Origin: Tenodera sinensis
Taxonomy: Eukaryota > Arthropoda > Insecta > Mantodea > Mantidae
Length of the DNA: 64,000 nt
NCBI GenBank assembly: GCA_030765045.1
Contig: CM060966.1
Coordinates: 67,480,421-67,544,420 of the forward strand
Direction: 5' to 3'
The position numbers and the translations under genes were made by a program. Numbering within the stretch: position 1 is the stretch's first letter; every line of letters begins with the position of its first letter. This document shows, piece after piece, positions 22,137 to 33,898 of the stretch. Below the pieces are notes generated by a model, which had not been told where the DNA came from, ran no database searches, and worked only from the letters and a program-made list of their open reading frames with translations.

Positions 22137-23165
22137 TGGAGTTGAGTTATGCTGAAAAAGTGTTTGATAGAGTAAATAGAGAACTACTATGGAATACCCT
22201 GGAAAACCAAAGCATCCCTAATCAAATAAAAGAAACTGTTAAGAGCTTATACTATGAGACAAATGTTTCTATAGACTCGTTGCTAACTAGAAGCAGTAAA
22301 AAGTTTTTTCAAAATAAACTAAGGAGTGAGACAAGGGTGTGCTTTATCACCTATTGTATTAAATATATCTATATTTACATCCTAATTGAATGGAAAAAAA
22401 ATTAATAAGGAAGGAATATTAATTGTAAATAAGGGTAGAATAAATGCCCTGTTATTTGCAGACGATGTCTTACTATTGGCAGAATCTGAAAGAGATCTAC
22501 AAATGTTGGCTTGTAAGTTTCAAACGGTGGCCAATAGATATAAATGCAAAATATCAGTAAGTAAATCAAAAGCAATAGCATTCATAGGTAAATATGGAAT
22601 AAGAAATATAATTGTTTTGGAAAATAAAATAGTGAACAAGTAACACACTTTAAGTATTTAGGATGCGATATTACCTATGAAGAAGATAAAGATGTAGAAA
22701 ACAAAATATATAAGTTCCAGGCCATATGTGGAACCATTAACAGAGCTTTAGGTCGGAAAACAAGAAAAGACTCTACACTTAAATTATATAAAACATTGCT
22801 CTATGGAAGCGAAAGTTGGGTAACAAAATCAAATGATAGTAGTAGAATACAGGCAGCGGAAGTGTTATTTCTACGGAATGTGAAAGGATGCACAAGAGCA
22901 GATCGAATACGAAATGAGTTATATATATTAAATTAGAAGACAAAATTAAAACAAATAACAAGAAGTGGACAGAACATTTTAATGAGGACTGAAGAAAGGA
23001 TACCTAAGAGGACCTTTCTATATAACTCAAGAGGAGCACGAGATGTTCGCCGACCTCGCAGAAGATGGACTCCACTAATGATTTCTCCGGAACTGGCTGC
23101 ATAGCCTAAACCATGTAGAAGAAGGAGTAAAAGAAGAGGAAGAAGAAGTGTTAAAAAGCAAACAA

Positions 23166-26100
23166 CGAAAGTAAATAAATAAATATACGCGAGGCGAAGC
23201 AGTCGACATCCACGTGGTGCCTCCTGGGTAACAATAATAGGTTTCACTAAAAGACAATGGGAGTTATTGATAAACTTCCAGGTAGCCATCTCCGACCTAC
23301 CTTTATTAGCCCGGCCAGAATACAGAGGGTTTTACTGATGTCGCATGGAACTCGGGGTCAACGGCTATAGGCAGAAGATTCTCGGAATAGACCCCGTGAG
23401 CTACTGCCGAAAGTAGTACCTAAAAGAGGGATGAAGGGTTACCTGGGATGTTGTGCAACATCAACTAATTTTAAATAGAAAAAATACTTCGCATTCAAGT
23501 ATGATCTTGCAACCAAGGACCAAAACACCAATTATTTAAATAACAAAGGACTTCCTTGCTGCCCTGACATTTGCAAGTATGGTTACAATTTCTTCATAGT
23601 TCTGTTACACTGTCAAGTAAAATGGGTGCAAACACTATAAATGTACGTTTACTGAAAATACTAAAAAGGATCTACAACCAAGAGCAGAACATCAATTATT
23701 TAGATATCAAGGGGCTTTCTCCTGCCTTGTTATTTCCACACAAGTCTAAGATTTCTCCATGGTGCAGTTTCACTGTTAAGTCAGATTCATTACTAAGGGA
23801 ACCAAGTTGAATAAGGCGATTTGTCTTTGTGATTACGTTAAATTTATTGTTTATGCATCTTCTTTTCTTTTTCGTTTTTCTTTCGCCAAAAATCGATACT
23901 AAGCCCCTAAAAGTATTTTTCTTTCAGTCCATTTTAGTGACTATGAAACTGTAACTGAGGAAACGAAAGAAATGATAAACAAATGAAACACTTTAAAAGT
24001 TTCAAACATAACCTACAAGATCGCAACGCGATTAACGTCATTCTAACATGGTAATTAGACTATCAGTTACAACACGAAGCGGACCCAAATGATCCCGTTG
24101 ACTACAGGCCTATAAAGCCCTACTCACCCACCCACAATGGAAAACGAATGTCTTGTCAGAACGCCGATTTATAAGTTATAAAAGGAACGAAGTGACATCG
24201 CTATATGGAATTATTTATAGCCTTTGCAAGTAATATTGAGAAAATGAACCACTTAACTAAACATCTTCTTGCTGTTGTAAACCTGTTTTTCCATGTGCTA
24301 ACCTTTTCTCACCATTGCAGACTTTCTCTATGTCACCACCAGCCTCCGCTATGTGCACGTGCCCTGGAAACATCTGCATTGACAATATGCGACAACGAAT
24401 ATTACCCTGCGGGAGGGATATTTAAATCTTAAGGACTTGACGTTTGAACTTGACTTTATTGTACAATTTTCCATAATTTTTTCCATCCCTATAACTTGGC
24501 GTCTGGAGAGATACCCAGTTTGTCTCCCTCTTTAGTTATATTACATCAAGTAAACCGGCTTGGGCTCTTAGATCAGTTACAAACAGCTACTGGAAATAGG
24601 TTCAGGAACCCATTCCACTTATAGGGAGAAGGTAAAACGACGGATAAAATGTAAGAAAACGCATAAGAATTGCTTGTATTGAGCTATCGGATGAAGATCG
24701 CATTTATACAATGAATATACTTTTGTGAGTCATTTGTGAAACAGTGTTCAAAGTGTTTGGCCGTTAATGTTTGCTTGAGTGTAGAAATTCGGAAATGGTA
24801 AACAAAATCCTTTTTACACTGCAGATCATATGTATGAATTTAAATATCACTAAATTCTTTTGATTCCGTATTTTAGCCATGAAAGTTAAAATGTCGGCTA
24901 TCGGCCTGAAAAACGATAAATAAATAAACCGTTAAGTTCCACAAGTTCTATGCATTTTGTAGGAATTAGGCTTTTATTAAGCGTAACACATTCGAGTTTT
25001 TCTCACTGGAAACCTTTTTGTTTGCTTCTTACGGCCAAAGGGAGACATTCTATATTTACTCTGCAAATCTGGTCATATTAATTCCTCCAGTATTTAAATT
25101 TCTCTTTCTTTCTCAGTGTTTACCATCCTTAACGAAATGATGATCAAATGAGTGCGGTATCCGTTGAACTATCTTATGAGCTTAAGCGAAAAATTCGGAT
25201 AAATCTTATCCCTGTAGCTCATCCCTGAGGGATTTCAGCTAAACTTTTTAGGCAGGCCACTCCAACGCCACCACGGTGGGGAAAAGAATCCCCAGACACC
25301 CTTTGAGTCAGTTTTGGCCATATTTTATTGCATATTGCTTGTTTTCAGGCGATCATGATATCTGGATATATTCCATTGGGTCTGAGAAAAGAACCTTCAT
25401 GTGAGGACCTAGCATACCACATTTTACATGAACATCACTGCCATGTATGAAATACGTTATTGCTACAGTCCTACATCCTTGAATATAAAAGGTCTTCCAG
25501 AATGTGTTTTCCAGTTTACATTGAACTGCGTTTAATGTCTATTTTGGAATAAATTAATGTCTGAACTTAACTTCCGTGGCTCTTTGCATCGTGATTTTCT
25601 CCCTTTTTTACGGCACACAATCCAGAGCATTCAAGATCAGGCCTTAAAATGTTTATTTTATAACAGATATAAGCTACCACCACATTAGCAGTTGCTCGTT
25701 AATGAAATTACTGTGAGGTATTGTAAGTAACGATGATTTGGCACTACTTTAGTTTCTTCTTTGGACCCGTTATCCTTAAACAATTTTGTTGGTATATCTA
25801 TTTTGGAGAAGATTATCAACAATATTCCATTCGCACAGGTAATTTTACCCTGTAGAGGTACACAACATTAATTGTTTCTTTTTAATGTGTGTTGTCAATG
25901 CAGGTGACTCAGAATGTTTACAACCAGCATGGTTGCAGATACGATCAGTGATGAGAGCTTTTGCTCCAGTCTTCTAGGCAGGTTCACTCAGCAGTTGAAG
26001 AAAAGAATATATGGATATAGCACTCTCTGTGTTATATATAATGAAATAATGAGTAATAATTAATTGAGTTAAAGAGAAAATATAAAACAGCGGAATACAT

Positions 26101-26224
26101 TGTCTAAAGTTTACGCGTATAAAATTATCCTGTATAGGAAATCCATTTCATCTGGAAAGTGGAAAGAGGTCGTTAGATAAGTAGATAGTAGGGCATGGGC
26201 AACTGGGCCAGATACAAATTCGTG
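23166..26224. other. 3-kb AT-rich stretch, no gene recognised
   Basis: No frame with recognisable motifs. 23180-23450 is less AT-rich and may be retroelement UTR, but has no identifiable protein. Short open frames at 23571-23810 and 24205-24432 lack any domain signal. A CCACCACGGTGG palindrome is at about 25267-25278. Confidence 0.5.
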
Positions 26225-27011
26225 AAATTAGAACCCCTCCGAAGGAATGGCACCTTGACGTGGTGGAGGGGCTCAGTACCCAATCCAGACGGCCTACTGT
26301 CACTTTTGACAACAGGTAGGCAAGAGGTGAGGGGAAGCAAAGAACGTTCCAAAACGGGTAGATAGGGCTCGGAAGTCTTGGTAGACGACTCATCTAGGAG
26401 AAGAGGACTTCGAAATCAAACTCTCTCAGGGAGTACCTACTACGGTAGGTACGGGTTTGGTGTACCCGGTGCCCCGAGTCATACTCTCGATTGGGTTCCT
26501 CTAAGAGGTGAGGGGGCACATGCCAAACGCCCAAGCAACTTTGGTCCACTTTTGTGTTCGACCTCCCACCTGATACCTCCCTGCACACAGTCAACCTACG
26601 CGCGGGTTGTAAGAGGATGGGGAGACGCAAGGGGTGACTGGGTAACCGTATAACCTGATTATCATGTAGGATCTGTGTTCGTGTCCGCTGATAAAGGTCA
26701 GTCACGGGGAGGGGTCATTGCATGAGCTGATGCACTCCTGAAGGTGATTGGGTCCCTCTGTCTATACATTGGGAGGTGAGACCCTAGGATGAGCAAGGTC
26801 CAGGCCAGGACTCTCACCTAAGCTGGGGTGGCACCCAGGATGTGAACATGCCATAGGAGTCATTTGCAGTGGTGGAGGATTAATGCGCCATGAATTCTTC
26901 TAAAACTGAAAACAAAAATATAATAAAATTTGTGTAAAGGAAGTAGCAGAGTCGACTGGTCCTCGCTACTTGGTAATAGCCAGAAGTGAGAGAGATAAGT
27001 AATTTTTACCG

Positions 27012-27590
27012 GTGAGCCCATTTACCATTCAAAAGGTTTTGGATAACATTGCTGGTCCAGAAAAGTCATGCACTAGATCTCGCAATGGCACGCTCCTGGT
27101 TGAAGCACATTCAGCTACCCAGGCAGCTAAGATACTGAAAGCGAACATGCTAGCAAGTTATCCTGTACGTGTTGAGATGCGCAGAACCTTGAACACCTTG
27201 CGCGGTGTGATAGACACCCGTGCATTGGAGGGATTATCCAATGAAGAGATTCAACAGAATCTGACAAAACAAGGCGTCATCCACGTTTGCCGGGTTCAAC
27301 GTAGAGAAGGTGGTGAGTTAAAGCCAACTAATACCATGTTCCTCACGTTTGATAGGTTAGATCTCCCGTAAAGGATTAAGGCAGGGTATGAGTTCATCGA
27401 AGTTAGGCCTTTCATCCCGAACCCACTCAGATGTTTTAAGCGCCAGCGCTTCGGACATACAAGCGAGCTTTGTAAGGGACTAGCTACATGCCCTCAATGT
27501 GGAAATGAATTCCACGATGGTGCTTGCACTGCAGCTCCGCCATGTGTTAACATCCATCTAGTTCCCGAGATTGCCCCCGTTTTGTAGAGT
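27012..27590 (+). pseudogene. LINE-A ORF1 (Gag-like, zinc-knuckle)
   Basis: The frame begins MSPFTIQKVLDNIAG and includes RNGTLLVEAHSATQAAKIL, RVEMRRTLNTLRGVIDT and LSNEEIQQNLTKQGVIHVCRV, the pattern of Jockey-type LINE Gag proteins, which bind element RNA. A TAA at 27369-27371 interrupts it; the same frame then continues IKAGYEFIEVRPFIPNPLRCF and reaches CCHC knuckles. In the first knuckle (CFKRQRFGHTSELC) the second Cys is Arg; the second knuckle (CPQCGNEFHDGAC) is kept; the third is lost. Both the stop and the missing Cys argue against function. The start ATG could be later than the original one. Confidence 0.8.
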
Positions 27591-28022
27591 AAAGGGTAAT
27601 ACAAGAGATACGGGTTAAATAGAAGGTACCCTTCTCAGAAGCCCGGGAGCTCTTGCGTATACGCTAACCCTCTGCTTCAAGGTCCGAGACCTATAGCTCA
27701 GTTGCAGCTAAACCGGTACCGAGCAGAGAGTTCGCAACGCAGACCAGTGATTTCAATGGGGCAACAATTTTTCAAAAGTCACTTGTACCTTTATTCCAAA
27801 GTCCTCAACATCAGCGCGTGCATCTGTATCAACGTGTACAAAATATGTTGGTGAGAAAAATACAACTGTTAGACCACCAACGAAAATGTCAAACTCAACA
27901 AAGAAGACTAGCAAACCTGTAATCTATAATGCCTCACGGATAAAGTTTAAAAAGAGCTACACAAAGAATGACTTCCTCTAGGAAGATAAGCCTGATCCCA
28001 GTACATCAAAGGGATATAAGAG

Positions 28023-29084
28023 TCAAAGAAGATCTCCTCGAACATCCTCGAACATTAGGTTTTCCAATATGTCGTTCCATTGGTTTTGGATGAACGTTCG
28101 AGCGCGTTCATTGGCTAAATTCCTGGCTTCGTAGTACTCGGTTCGGTGTAGTACGTTCCTCGTTTTTTGCCATTTGCATCTGACTTTGTTTCGTGCTTTT
28201 TGTAGCACTTTTATATCATGCGGAAATCCAGCGTTTCTAACCTGCTGTTCCCTTAAGGGCACGCAGGCCGTGGTTGCTATCTTTATTGCCATTTCTAGTT
28301 TGTTTATAGCGACGTCCTGCTCTACTGCGCAGATTACTTGCAGCTCTGGCAGGTAGCAGTCTACCGTATCTCTGAATGTTTCCCAGTCTGCTTGGTTATA
28401 GTTGCGTGTTAAAGTAGCTGGTTTGAACGCGATAGGAGCATTGATTGATATTAAGGTCTGTAAGTGGTCCGATGTGAGCTCCTGTAGGACTTTAAAGTGG
28501 GTGTTGTACGGTGTGTTATTTAGAAGGGCGATGTCTAGGACGTCCGGCGCGTGATTTGACATGTGCGGAGTGAACGATGGTTCCTCCGGGCCTGCAATGA
28601 GAAAATTGGTGTTGTTTATAAAGTTTAGTAATTTTGTCCCTTGTGGGTTTGGATTTACGCAGTTCCAGAGGTAGTGCTTACAGTTATAGTCTCCTGTAGC
28701 AAGTATTCTGGGTCCTAAATTCATAATTTTGTTTATATCTATATCCCCAGGGGGGTTGTAGACGGCGGTTATGACTATATCCGTGTTGTGGATGTTGAGT
28801 TTTATAGCCGTGGTTTCGGCGCGATTTAAGTCAGGGGAGTTGATTCTATAGTGGTTAATGTTTGTCTGAGTGACTATGGCCGTGCCGCCTCCTCTGCGGT
28901 CTTTGTCATTTCTATAAACTTGGTATCCGGGAACGGAAAAACGGTGATTTTGCTTGAGATGTGTTTCATTAAGTAACGCAATTTGTGTCGAGTATGTTTG
29001 GAGGAGATCTGCAAGCTCTTTAAATCTTTTTCGTATGCCGTTGCAATTCCAGGTGATAATTCTAGTGGTGTCGGAATTACCCAT
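28023..29084 (-). CDS. LINE-B ORF2 N-terminus: APE-type endonuclease, intact 353-codon frame
   Basis: The open frame encodes an exonuclease-endonuclease-phosphatase domain that nicks target DNA in LINE retrotransposition. Active-site features appear in order: ITWNCNGIRKR (Asn), LLNETHLKQ (Glu), TAVYNPPG (Tyr), GDYNCKHYLWNC (Asp and Asn), APDVLDIALL, and TSDHLQTLIS (Asp-His). After the domain comes the linker (TACVPLREQQ, KVRCKWQKTRNVLHRTEYY). The frame ends at 28023 because the element is cut off, so RT is missing. ATG at 29084 lies 4 bases after the ORF1 stop, a spacing suited to reinitiation. The lack of stops suggests this copy is younger than LINE-A. Confidence 0.88.
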   Translation of the reverse strand: MGNSDTTRIITWNCNGIRKRFKELADLLQTYSTQIALLNETHLKQNHRFSVPGYQVYRNDKDRRGGGTAIVTQTNINHYRINSPDLNRAETTAIKLNIHNTDIVITAVYNPPGDIDINKIMNLGPRILATGDYNCKHYLWNCVNPNPQGTKLLNFINNTNFLIAGPEEPSFTPHMSNHAPDVLDIALLNNTPYNTHFKVLQELTSDHLQTLISINAPIAFKPATLTRNYNQADWETFRDTVDCYLPELQVICAVEQDVAINKLEMAIKIATTACVPLREQQVRNAGFPHDIKVLQKARNKVRCKWQKTRNVLHRTEYYEARNLANERARTFIQNQWNDILENLMFEDVRGDLL

Positions 29085-29088
29085 GACC

Positions 29089-30521
29089 CTATTCGCGAAT
29101 GCTGTGTATTAGTTCGGCTATGTGGTGTGCAGTCTGTATTATGTCTGTCCCGGGTTGTGTAATGATGCCACTTAAAAATCGCAGATCATCCGCAACAAGG
29201 TGAAGAGGCACTCTGTGTGCTGGCATATCTGGTACTTGTACTAGTGAGCTCAACGCCTTGGAGGGATCACGCTGCTTGTGGTGCTGGAGCGTCTTAGCAG
29301 CTTGGTGAGGCCTAGCTGTCTGGAAGGGGCCTGCATGGGAGGGGGGAGTTTCTTGCTGTCGAGGGTGCCGCTCGCTTCTCGTTGGGCGGTCCTCGGGATA
29401 GACCCGAGGTTTCCCAACCACGGAGGGTTCCTCTGCTTGAGCTGGACGCGGCCGGCCTTTACAGTTTCTAGTGAACCACTCCGTTGTTGCTGCAACCTGT
29501 ACGTAAGTTTGATGCGTTCTATTGTTATTTTGCGTTCTGGGAGGCTGCGCACGGGAAGACGGTTTTGCCATCTTGTTGCACGCTGCGTATCAAGCGGTGC
29601 AACCCCGCCAGGTTGCCACATGGCCCTTGACGCCGCAAAGTACGCCTAGTCGTTCCAGAGGGGGAACGGTGCACGTGCATGAGTAGTGGGGTCCTGTGCA
29701 TTTCACGCAGATAGGGGTGGGGGACCTACAGTCTCTTTTCACGTGCCAGAATTGTTGGCAACGTGAGCAATGCTTAGGTGTAGTGGCCGACCTATGCTCT
29801 TCTACTTGAATTCTAAAGTGCGCCAGGAACTTAAGATCTAAGATCTTCCTATTCTCGGGGGTGTCCTGCAGTTCAATTAAGAACATAGGCAGGGGAGAGC
29901 TGTCGTGGGTGAGCCTTCTCATTTGAACGGCTCTAATGGCCTGGAACCCGCATAGTGCCAGGTGTTCTTTAATTTCGTCACCGGAAAACTCGGCATACAG
30001 TCCTTTTACTACGTACCGGGCAGCTCTTTCGTGGGACTGGGGGAGCAAGTAATGCTGTATGCCGTTGTCCTTGGGATATTTTACCAACATATGGTAATCT
30101 TAAAGTCAAAGTCTCCGGAGTTACGGGCAGTGTTTGCTATGTAATTAAATTGGAGGGAGCAAGTCTTGTCTATGTCATGATTTATTTGGCGGATCTTCGC
30201 GGCCTGGCTTTTGCTGACAAATATTGGCGCTATGTCAGTTTTCTTAGATATTTCCTGGGCTTGTATGGGGGGCGTGTGTGTGTTTTGTCTAGTGTCAAAT
30301 GTGTTGGCCGAGGTGCTGGATGTTGGTGACATCGGTCTGGGAGGAGAGGGTTGCGCAGATGTGGCCGTAGGTAATGGGCTTGAAGGAGCCTCAGGTGCAG
30401 GTTGAGAAGGTCTTGGAGCGTGAAGGAGAAGGTACCTTGGGTTTAGGGAGGGTTTTGCTCCTCGTTGTTTTGGTTTGCGAAGGAGAGACAGAGTTTTTGG
30501 CAGTCGTTGCAGTCTTGCCAC
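29089..30521 (-). pseudogene. LINE-B ORF1 (Gag-like), one frameshift and one stop
   Basis: The N-terminal part (30521-30081) is rich in Pro, Ser and Thr. One base shift at about 30090 moves to the frame with NGIQHYLLPQSHERAARYVVKGL and the domain ending QVEEHRSATTPKHC. Knuckles follow: CSRCQQFWHVKRDC is a complete CX2CX4HX4C, then CVKCTGPHYSCTC and CGVKGHVATWRGC. A TGA at 29590-29592 breaks the same frame, which continues through a basic, Gln-rich tail to 29089. Such proteins coat element RNA. Only two lesions separate it from an open ORF1. Confidence 0.8.
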
Positions 30522-31569
30522 TCCTAGCCATTACAAAGTGTTTTTAAATAGTTTTTTTAAAGAGATAAAGAATGTATTTAAGAATTTAAGAGGTTAAGAG
30601 GGGTAAGGGCCTAGAAGGACCTTAAACCTAAATAGAAAAAAATGAAGGGAGAAGAGTAAAGAGAAAGAGCAGCTAGCGAGCGCTAAGAAGGACGGGGAGA
30701 AGAGAGCCGGTCAGAGAGGCGCTTAAGCTAATCTAAAAGATTATGGCCTTAATCCCCTACTCGTCTATACTGTTGTGTTTGTGTGCCTTAGCGCAAGCGC
30801 CTTAGCTGAGCTTTAGAATGAACCACGTCAATGCTCGAACCGTATTCCAGCGGTGGCAGCTTCTTTGCTGCGACGATTTCTCTTGAAGTTCTCTCTCGCT
30901 GTTGTCGTCTCGAAGGTCCACGCCGGAATGTGTAGCCTTCTTCTTCTCTCTTTCCTTTTTTTTTTTTTTTTTTTGAGCTACTGGCAGGCTGAGGTTTGCT
31001 GTGTGCCCACCCCTTGTGGGGTTTAACCGCAGGCAGGAATGTAGGATACGGGTGTTTATAGGGTGGCTTTGTTTTGTTTTAAGTTGGTGTGGGCTAGAGG
31101 GGAGCTTTATGCCCCTTGACAGCTGTCCTGCAAGATGCAACAAGGTTTGGATTCTGGCGTATAAGTAAACGGTTATAAATTGATATTCTTGTAATTTTTG
31201 TTTCAATTTTGAATTTTGCTTGGGGGGTGAAATTTTGGAGAGCATCGATACTCTGTAGGGATCCTTATTTGGAGCTCAACTTTAGCTGGTGATGGGTGTT
31301 CTTCTTTGTTATGGAGCGTGACCGCAAGCCATGCGGGGAACCCTATACGCCCTGAAACGGCGTGTTGAGGGGTCGCAGTCCCCTAGAGACCTAACTAGGG
31401 CGCTTTGATAGTGAGGTAAACTGGCGTACAATTTTGCTGCCCGGTGCCTAATTTAATCCTACACGTATGGAAGATATGAGGCTTCGTGAAGTAGTCTCAC
31501 AGGGAAGGGTAAGGGGACAGAGAAGATGGACCGGAGTGCTATGTTCTGTGCCCTTTAGAGCCACAGGAG

Positions 31570-32652
31570 TCAGCTACCTGCAGCCATGCCCCACACTTCA
31601 CAAGCGTAAAGCATGAGGGGGACTACAAGAGCCCGGAAGAGGTGTAGCTTTAGGCGGACTGGCATCTCGAACCTCAGCATGGGGTACAGGGAGGCAATAG
31701 CCCCCTGGGTCCTCGCCGAGAGGTCTCTGATGTGACCGCGGAAAGTTAGAGCTCTGTCCAGTTTGACTCCTAAGTAAGTGATGGAGTTTGTCCACTCGAT
31801 CCTTCGGCCTCGAAAGTGGATGGTGGGGCAGTCAGCGGGGGTGTGGCGCCTCGTGAAGAGAATGGCGTGGCTCTTGTCCGCATTAACGGACATTCGCCAA
31901 CGCCGACACCACTCTTGGACGAGGCGGAGGTGTCTTAGTAGGGGGTTGAAGGCTCTGAGGAAGTTTTTGTTGGTGCGGTATAGCAATACATCGTCGGCGT
32001 ATTGCGCTATACTGACCTGTGGTTCTGTAGGTAAGTCTGCAATGAAGACACTGAAGAGAGTAGGGGACAGAACAGAGCCTTCGGGGACTCCGCCTCTTAT
32101 TGGCCTGAGTGTTGATGTTCGCCCCGCGACTATGACTTTGAAGGTCCGGTGTCTGAGGAAACTGTGTATTGTGTGGATAAGCTGTGTGGGTAGCCCCAGG
32201 TGGATCAGCTTGTAGAAGAGCCCTGCGTACCAGGTCGTCGAGAAGGCTTTCTCCACGTCCAGTGATACCGCGGCAATGAAGGCGCGTTTCTGGAAACCCA
32301 GGGCGGCGGCCTCTACCACCAGCAGCAGCTGCTGGGGCGTAGAGTGCCCAGGACGGAACCCGAACTGATTTTCGGAGAATGCTTGAATGTCTCCCAGCAG
32401 GGGAGACAAGTGGTTTAAGATCATGCTTTCGAGAAGTATTGAGAGGGTGGACAGGAGGCTTATAGATCGGTAGCTGGATGGGTGAACCGGGTCTTTCCCG
32501 GGCTTCAAGATGCAGATCACCCGGGCCCCTCTGCACTCTCGTGGGAAGTGACCAAGGATGACGCACATGTTGAACACCCTATTTAGAAAGAGCACGGCGT
32601 TGAAGAGAAGGTGGCGGAACATGAGGGGTGTAAGCCCGTTAGGTTCCGCCAC
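31570..32652 (-). CDS. LINE-C reverse transcriptase, intact 360-codon frame (partial ORF2)
   Basis: The frame carries the RT blocks in order: RVICILKPGKDPVHPSSYRS, NQFGFRPGHSTPQQLLLVVE, VSLDVEKAFSTTW (first catalytic Asp), GGVPEGSVLSPTLF (usual GVPQGS with Gln to Glu), IAQYADDVLLY (YADD box) and YLGVKLDRALTF. It ends with LMLYACEVWGMAAGS and a stop at 31570. Catalytic Asp residues are all present. Upstream, the fragment at 32982-32782 is in another frame, and downstream the C-terminus continues after the stop (RAQNIALRSIF), so the whole ORF2 is broken although the RT core is open. Confidence 0.88.
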   Translation of the reverse strand: MAEPNGLTPLMFRHLLFNAVLFLNRVFNMCVILGHFPRECRGARVICILKPGKDPVHPSSYRSISLLSTLSILLESMILNHLSPLLGDIQAFSENQFGFRPGHSTPQQLLLVVEAAALGFQKRAFIAAVSLDVEKAFSTTWYAGLFYKLIHLGLPTQLIHTIHSFLRHRTFKVIVAGRTSTLRPIRGGVPEGSVLSPTLFSVFIADLPTEPQVSIAQYADDVLLYRTNKNFLRAFNPLLRHLRLVQEWCRRWRMSVNADKSHAILFTRRHTPADCPTIHFRGRRIEWTNSITYLGVKLDRALTFRGHIRDLSARTQGAIASLYPMLRFEMPVRLKLHLFRALVVPLMLYACEVWGMAAGS

Positions 32653-32781
32653 CTTTTTGGGTTTGAGGCGCTGGAGTGCGCCCTGGAGTTCGCTGGGGCG
32701 TATTACCGGGAGTCGGTCCGCATCCTCCGGTGGGCGTCGAAAGAATCGACGTACATCCCGACGGATGCATTCCGAGTGGGG

Positions 32782-33450
32782 TTAGTCCTGGGGCTCATCC
32801 CTTGGACACAGGGTACGTTCCAGGTAGTCGGCGAAGACGTTGGCCTTGGCACAGGGTTCATAGGCCAGGCCTCGGGTGCCTTGGAGTGGGGAGGTGTATT
32901 GGCCTTGGCGGTTTCGTAGGCTTTTGGCTATCCGCCACACGTCCCCAGACTCAGTGCCCAGGCTGGCCATTTGTCCTCCCACGCTTGCACTCGGTGCTCA
33001 CGTAGGCGGGCGCTGACCAGTCGGCGCAAGCGCCGTAATAGGGCTCTGTTGTGGGGTGTGCGGTGCCTCCGGTAGAGTCTTCGTGCCGCCCAGGAGCGGT
33101 GGATGAAAAGGACGATGTCCAATGGAAGGACGTCCGGGTGTAGGGGTGCTGAAGCTTGGACTGTCAGGTTGTGGGCAGTTCGTGTCACAATGGAAGTGAA
33201 GGACGTGACTGCCGCCTCGAGGGTATGGATGTCTGTGATTCTTGGGTTGGGTGGGATGGAGGTACGGAGGTAGATTCGCACGCCTTCCCAGTCCGTTTCT
33301 CGAGTTTGCCTCGAGCAATCGTGACTCGCAATCCGGGTGTTGATTTCAGTCAACACTGGATTGTGGTCTGACTGGAGGGCGTTTAATGATGTGAGGGTGA
33401 GGTTAAATGGGAAGTGCTTGGTGAATGCGGAGTCGATGACTGAAGGTAGT
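32782..33450 (-). pseudogene. LINE-C endonuclease end and linker
   Basis: RGLPSVIDSAFTKHF and LQSDHNPVLTEINTRIA match the final endonuclease motif of LINE-A (RPDVLDIMVTK, LDSDHDPVLID). The linker follows (FIHRSWAARRLYRRHRTP, SVWRIAKSLRNRQGQY-like) and leads to VFADYLERTLCPRDEPQD at 32782. Two or more frame changes are needed, so it is broken. Confidence 0.7.
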
Positions 33451-33475
33451 CCTCGACCTAGCGGAATGATGTGTT

Positions 33476-33898
33476 GGTCTTATTTATACCACCACGGTCG
33501 CGGCGGAAGCTCTCCTGCTGCACCCTGGTGAGACAAAGCTGGAAACAATCTGCAAGCATCATAGAACACGTGTGCACTCAACACAAGTCGCTGAGCGAAT
33601 GGTTAAACCAAGCCATACACGGCAACTATAAACCCGAGGGCTTTAGCTTCGCTTCAAGCATTCATTCACCCATTGGTGTTTGTAGAACACGCATGGTTTG
33701 TTGCACACTGGTGGAAAAGACGGTATCCAAGCTGACTCGCCGGAATAGGAGATCCCGTGCCGACTAGGTAGAGTGCTTCATGTGGATTGCACATGAGCTT
33801 TAATCGACGGACTAATATATCTATATTAGTCAAGTTAACTGGCGTAGCTCTACCAACTGCCACCAATGCGAAGGGGTGAGGACTATTCCGCCTTATAA
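33476..33898 (+). other. LINE-A resumption, decayed endonuclease; perfect-arm hairpin
   Basis: Weak endonuclease-like text (LFIPPRSR near 33490, RRGEDYSAL near 33870) suggests eroded LINE-A. At 33810-33831 the arms GACTAATATA and TATATTAGTC surround TC. The right junction of LINE-C lies within about 20 bp of 33475. Confidence 0.4.

Larger units (their letters stand above)
19380..23165 (+). pseudogene. RTE-like LINE, nearly full but broken, with three insertions
   Basis: The most complete RTE-like copy in the window. The endonuclease starts at about 19670 (ITTWNIRGLN), passes the TETK and GVYAPAQ segments, then GGDFNVRIG and TDH in the frame at 20068-20537. The linker runs 20601-21090. The RT start is at 21285-21400 (NNGRASGPDGINSEL). 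The RT resumes at 22140 (AEKVFDRVNRELLW), continues with LFADDVLLLAESERDL at 22450-22500, and ends in a C-terminal domain to about 23100 (GSESWVTKS, VKGCTRADRIRN, RRPRRRW). Stops and frameshifts are scattered. Interrupting elements lie at 20538-20600, 21103-21282 and 21464-22136; the last has replaced the RT region between the start and the EKAFD motif. About 290 bp before the endonuclease is probable 5' UTR. Confidence 0.88.
28020..30956 (-). mobile_element. LINE-B: Jockey-type LINE, 3' truncated (5' UTR, ORF1, endonuclease)
   Basis: The 5' UTR lies at about 30956-30522, ORF1 at 30521-29089, then the endonuclease at 29084-28023. It is cut just after the endonuclease, with no RT or tail. Loss of the 3' side is unusual for LINEs, which normally lose the 5' side. 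The left junction has a tandem CCTCGAACAT (28037-28056), hinting at a repair event. The right boundary is the poly-A end of LINE-C. Confidence 0.8.
30957..33475 (-). mobile_element. LINE-C: Jockey-type LINE, 5' truncated, with poly-A tail
   Basis: It starts within the endonuclease (about 33475-33300, FPFNLTLTSLNALQSDHNPV) and runs through linker and RT to a C-terminal region at 31310. A 3' UTR of about 330 bp ends in A18-19 (T run at 30957-30975 on the plus strand). The 5' truncation and poly-A tail are standard for target-primed insertion. It belongs to the same clade as LINE-A, and the RTs align readily by eye. Confidence 0.85.

Noticed and set aside
31883..32566. 227-codon frame on the minus strand
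   Set aside because: It overlaps the clear RT frame in another register and has no domain; a shadow of LINE-C RT.
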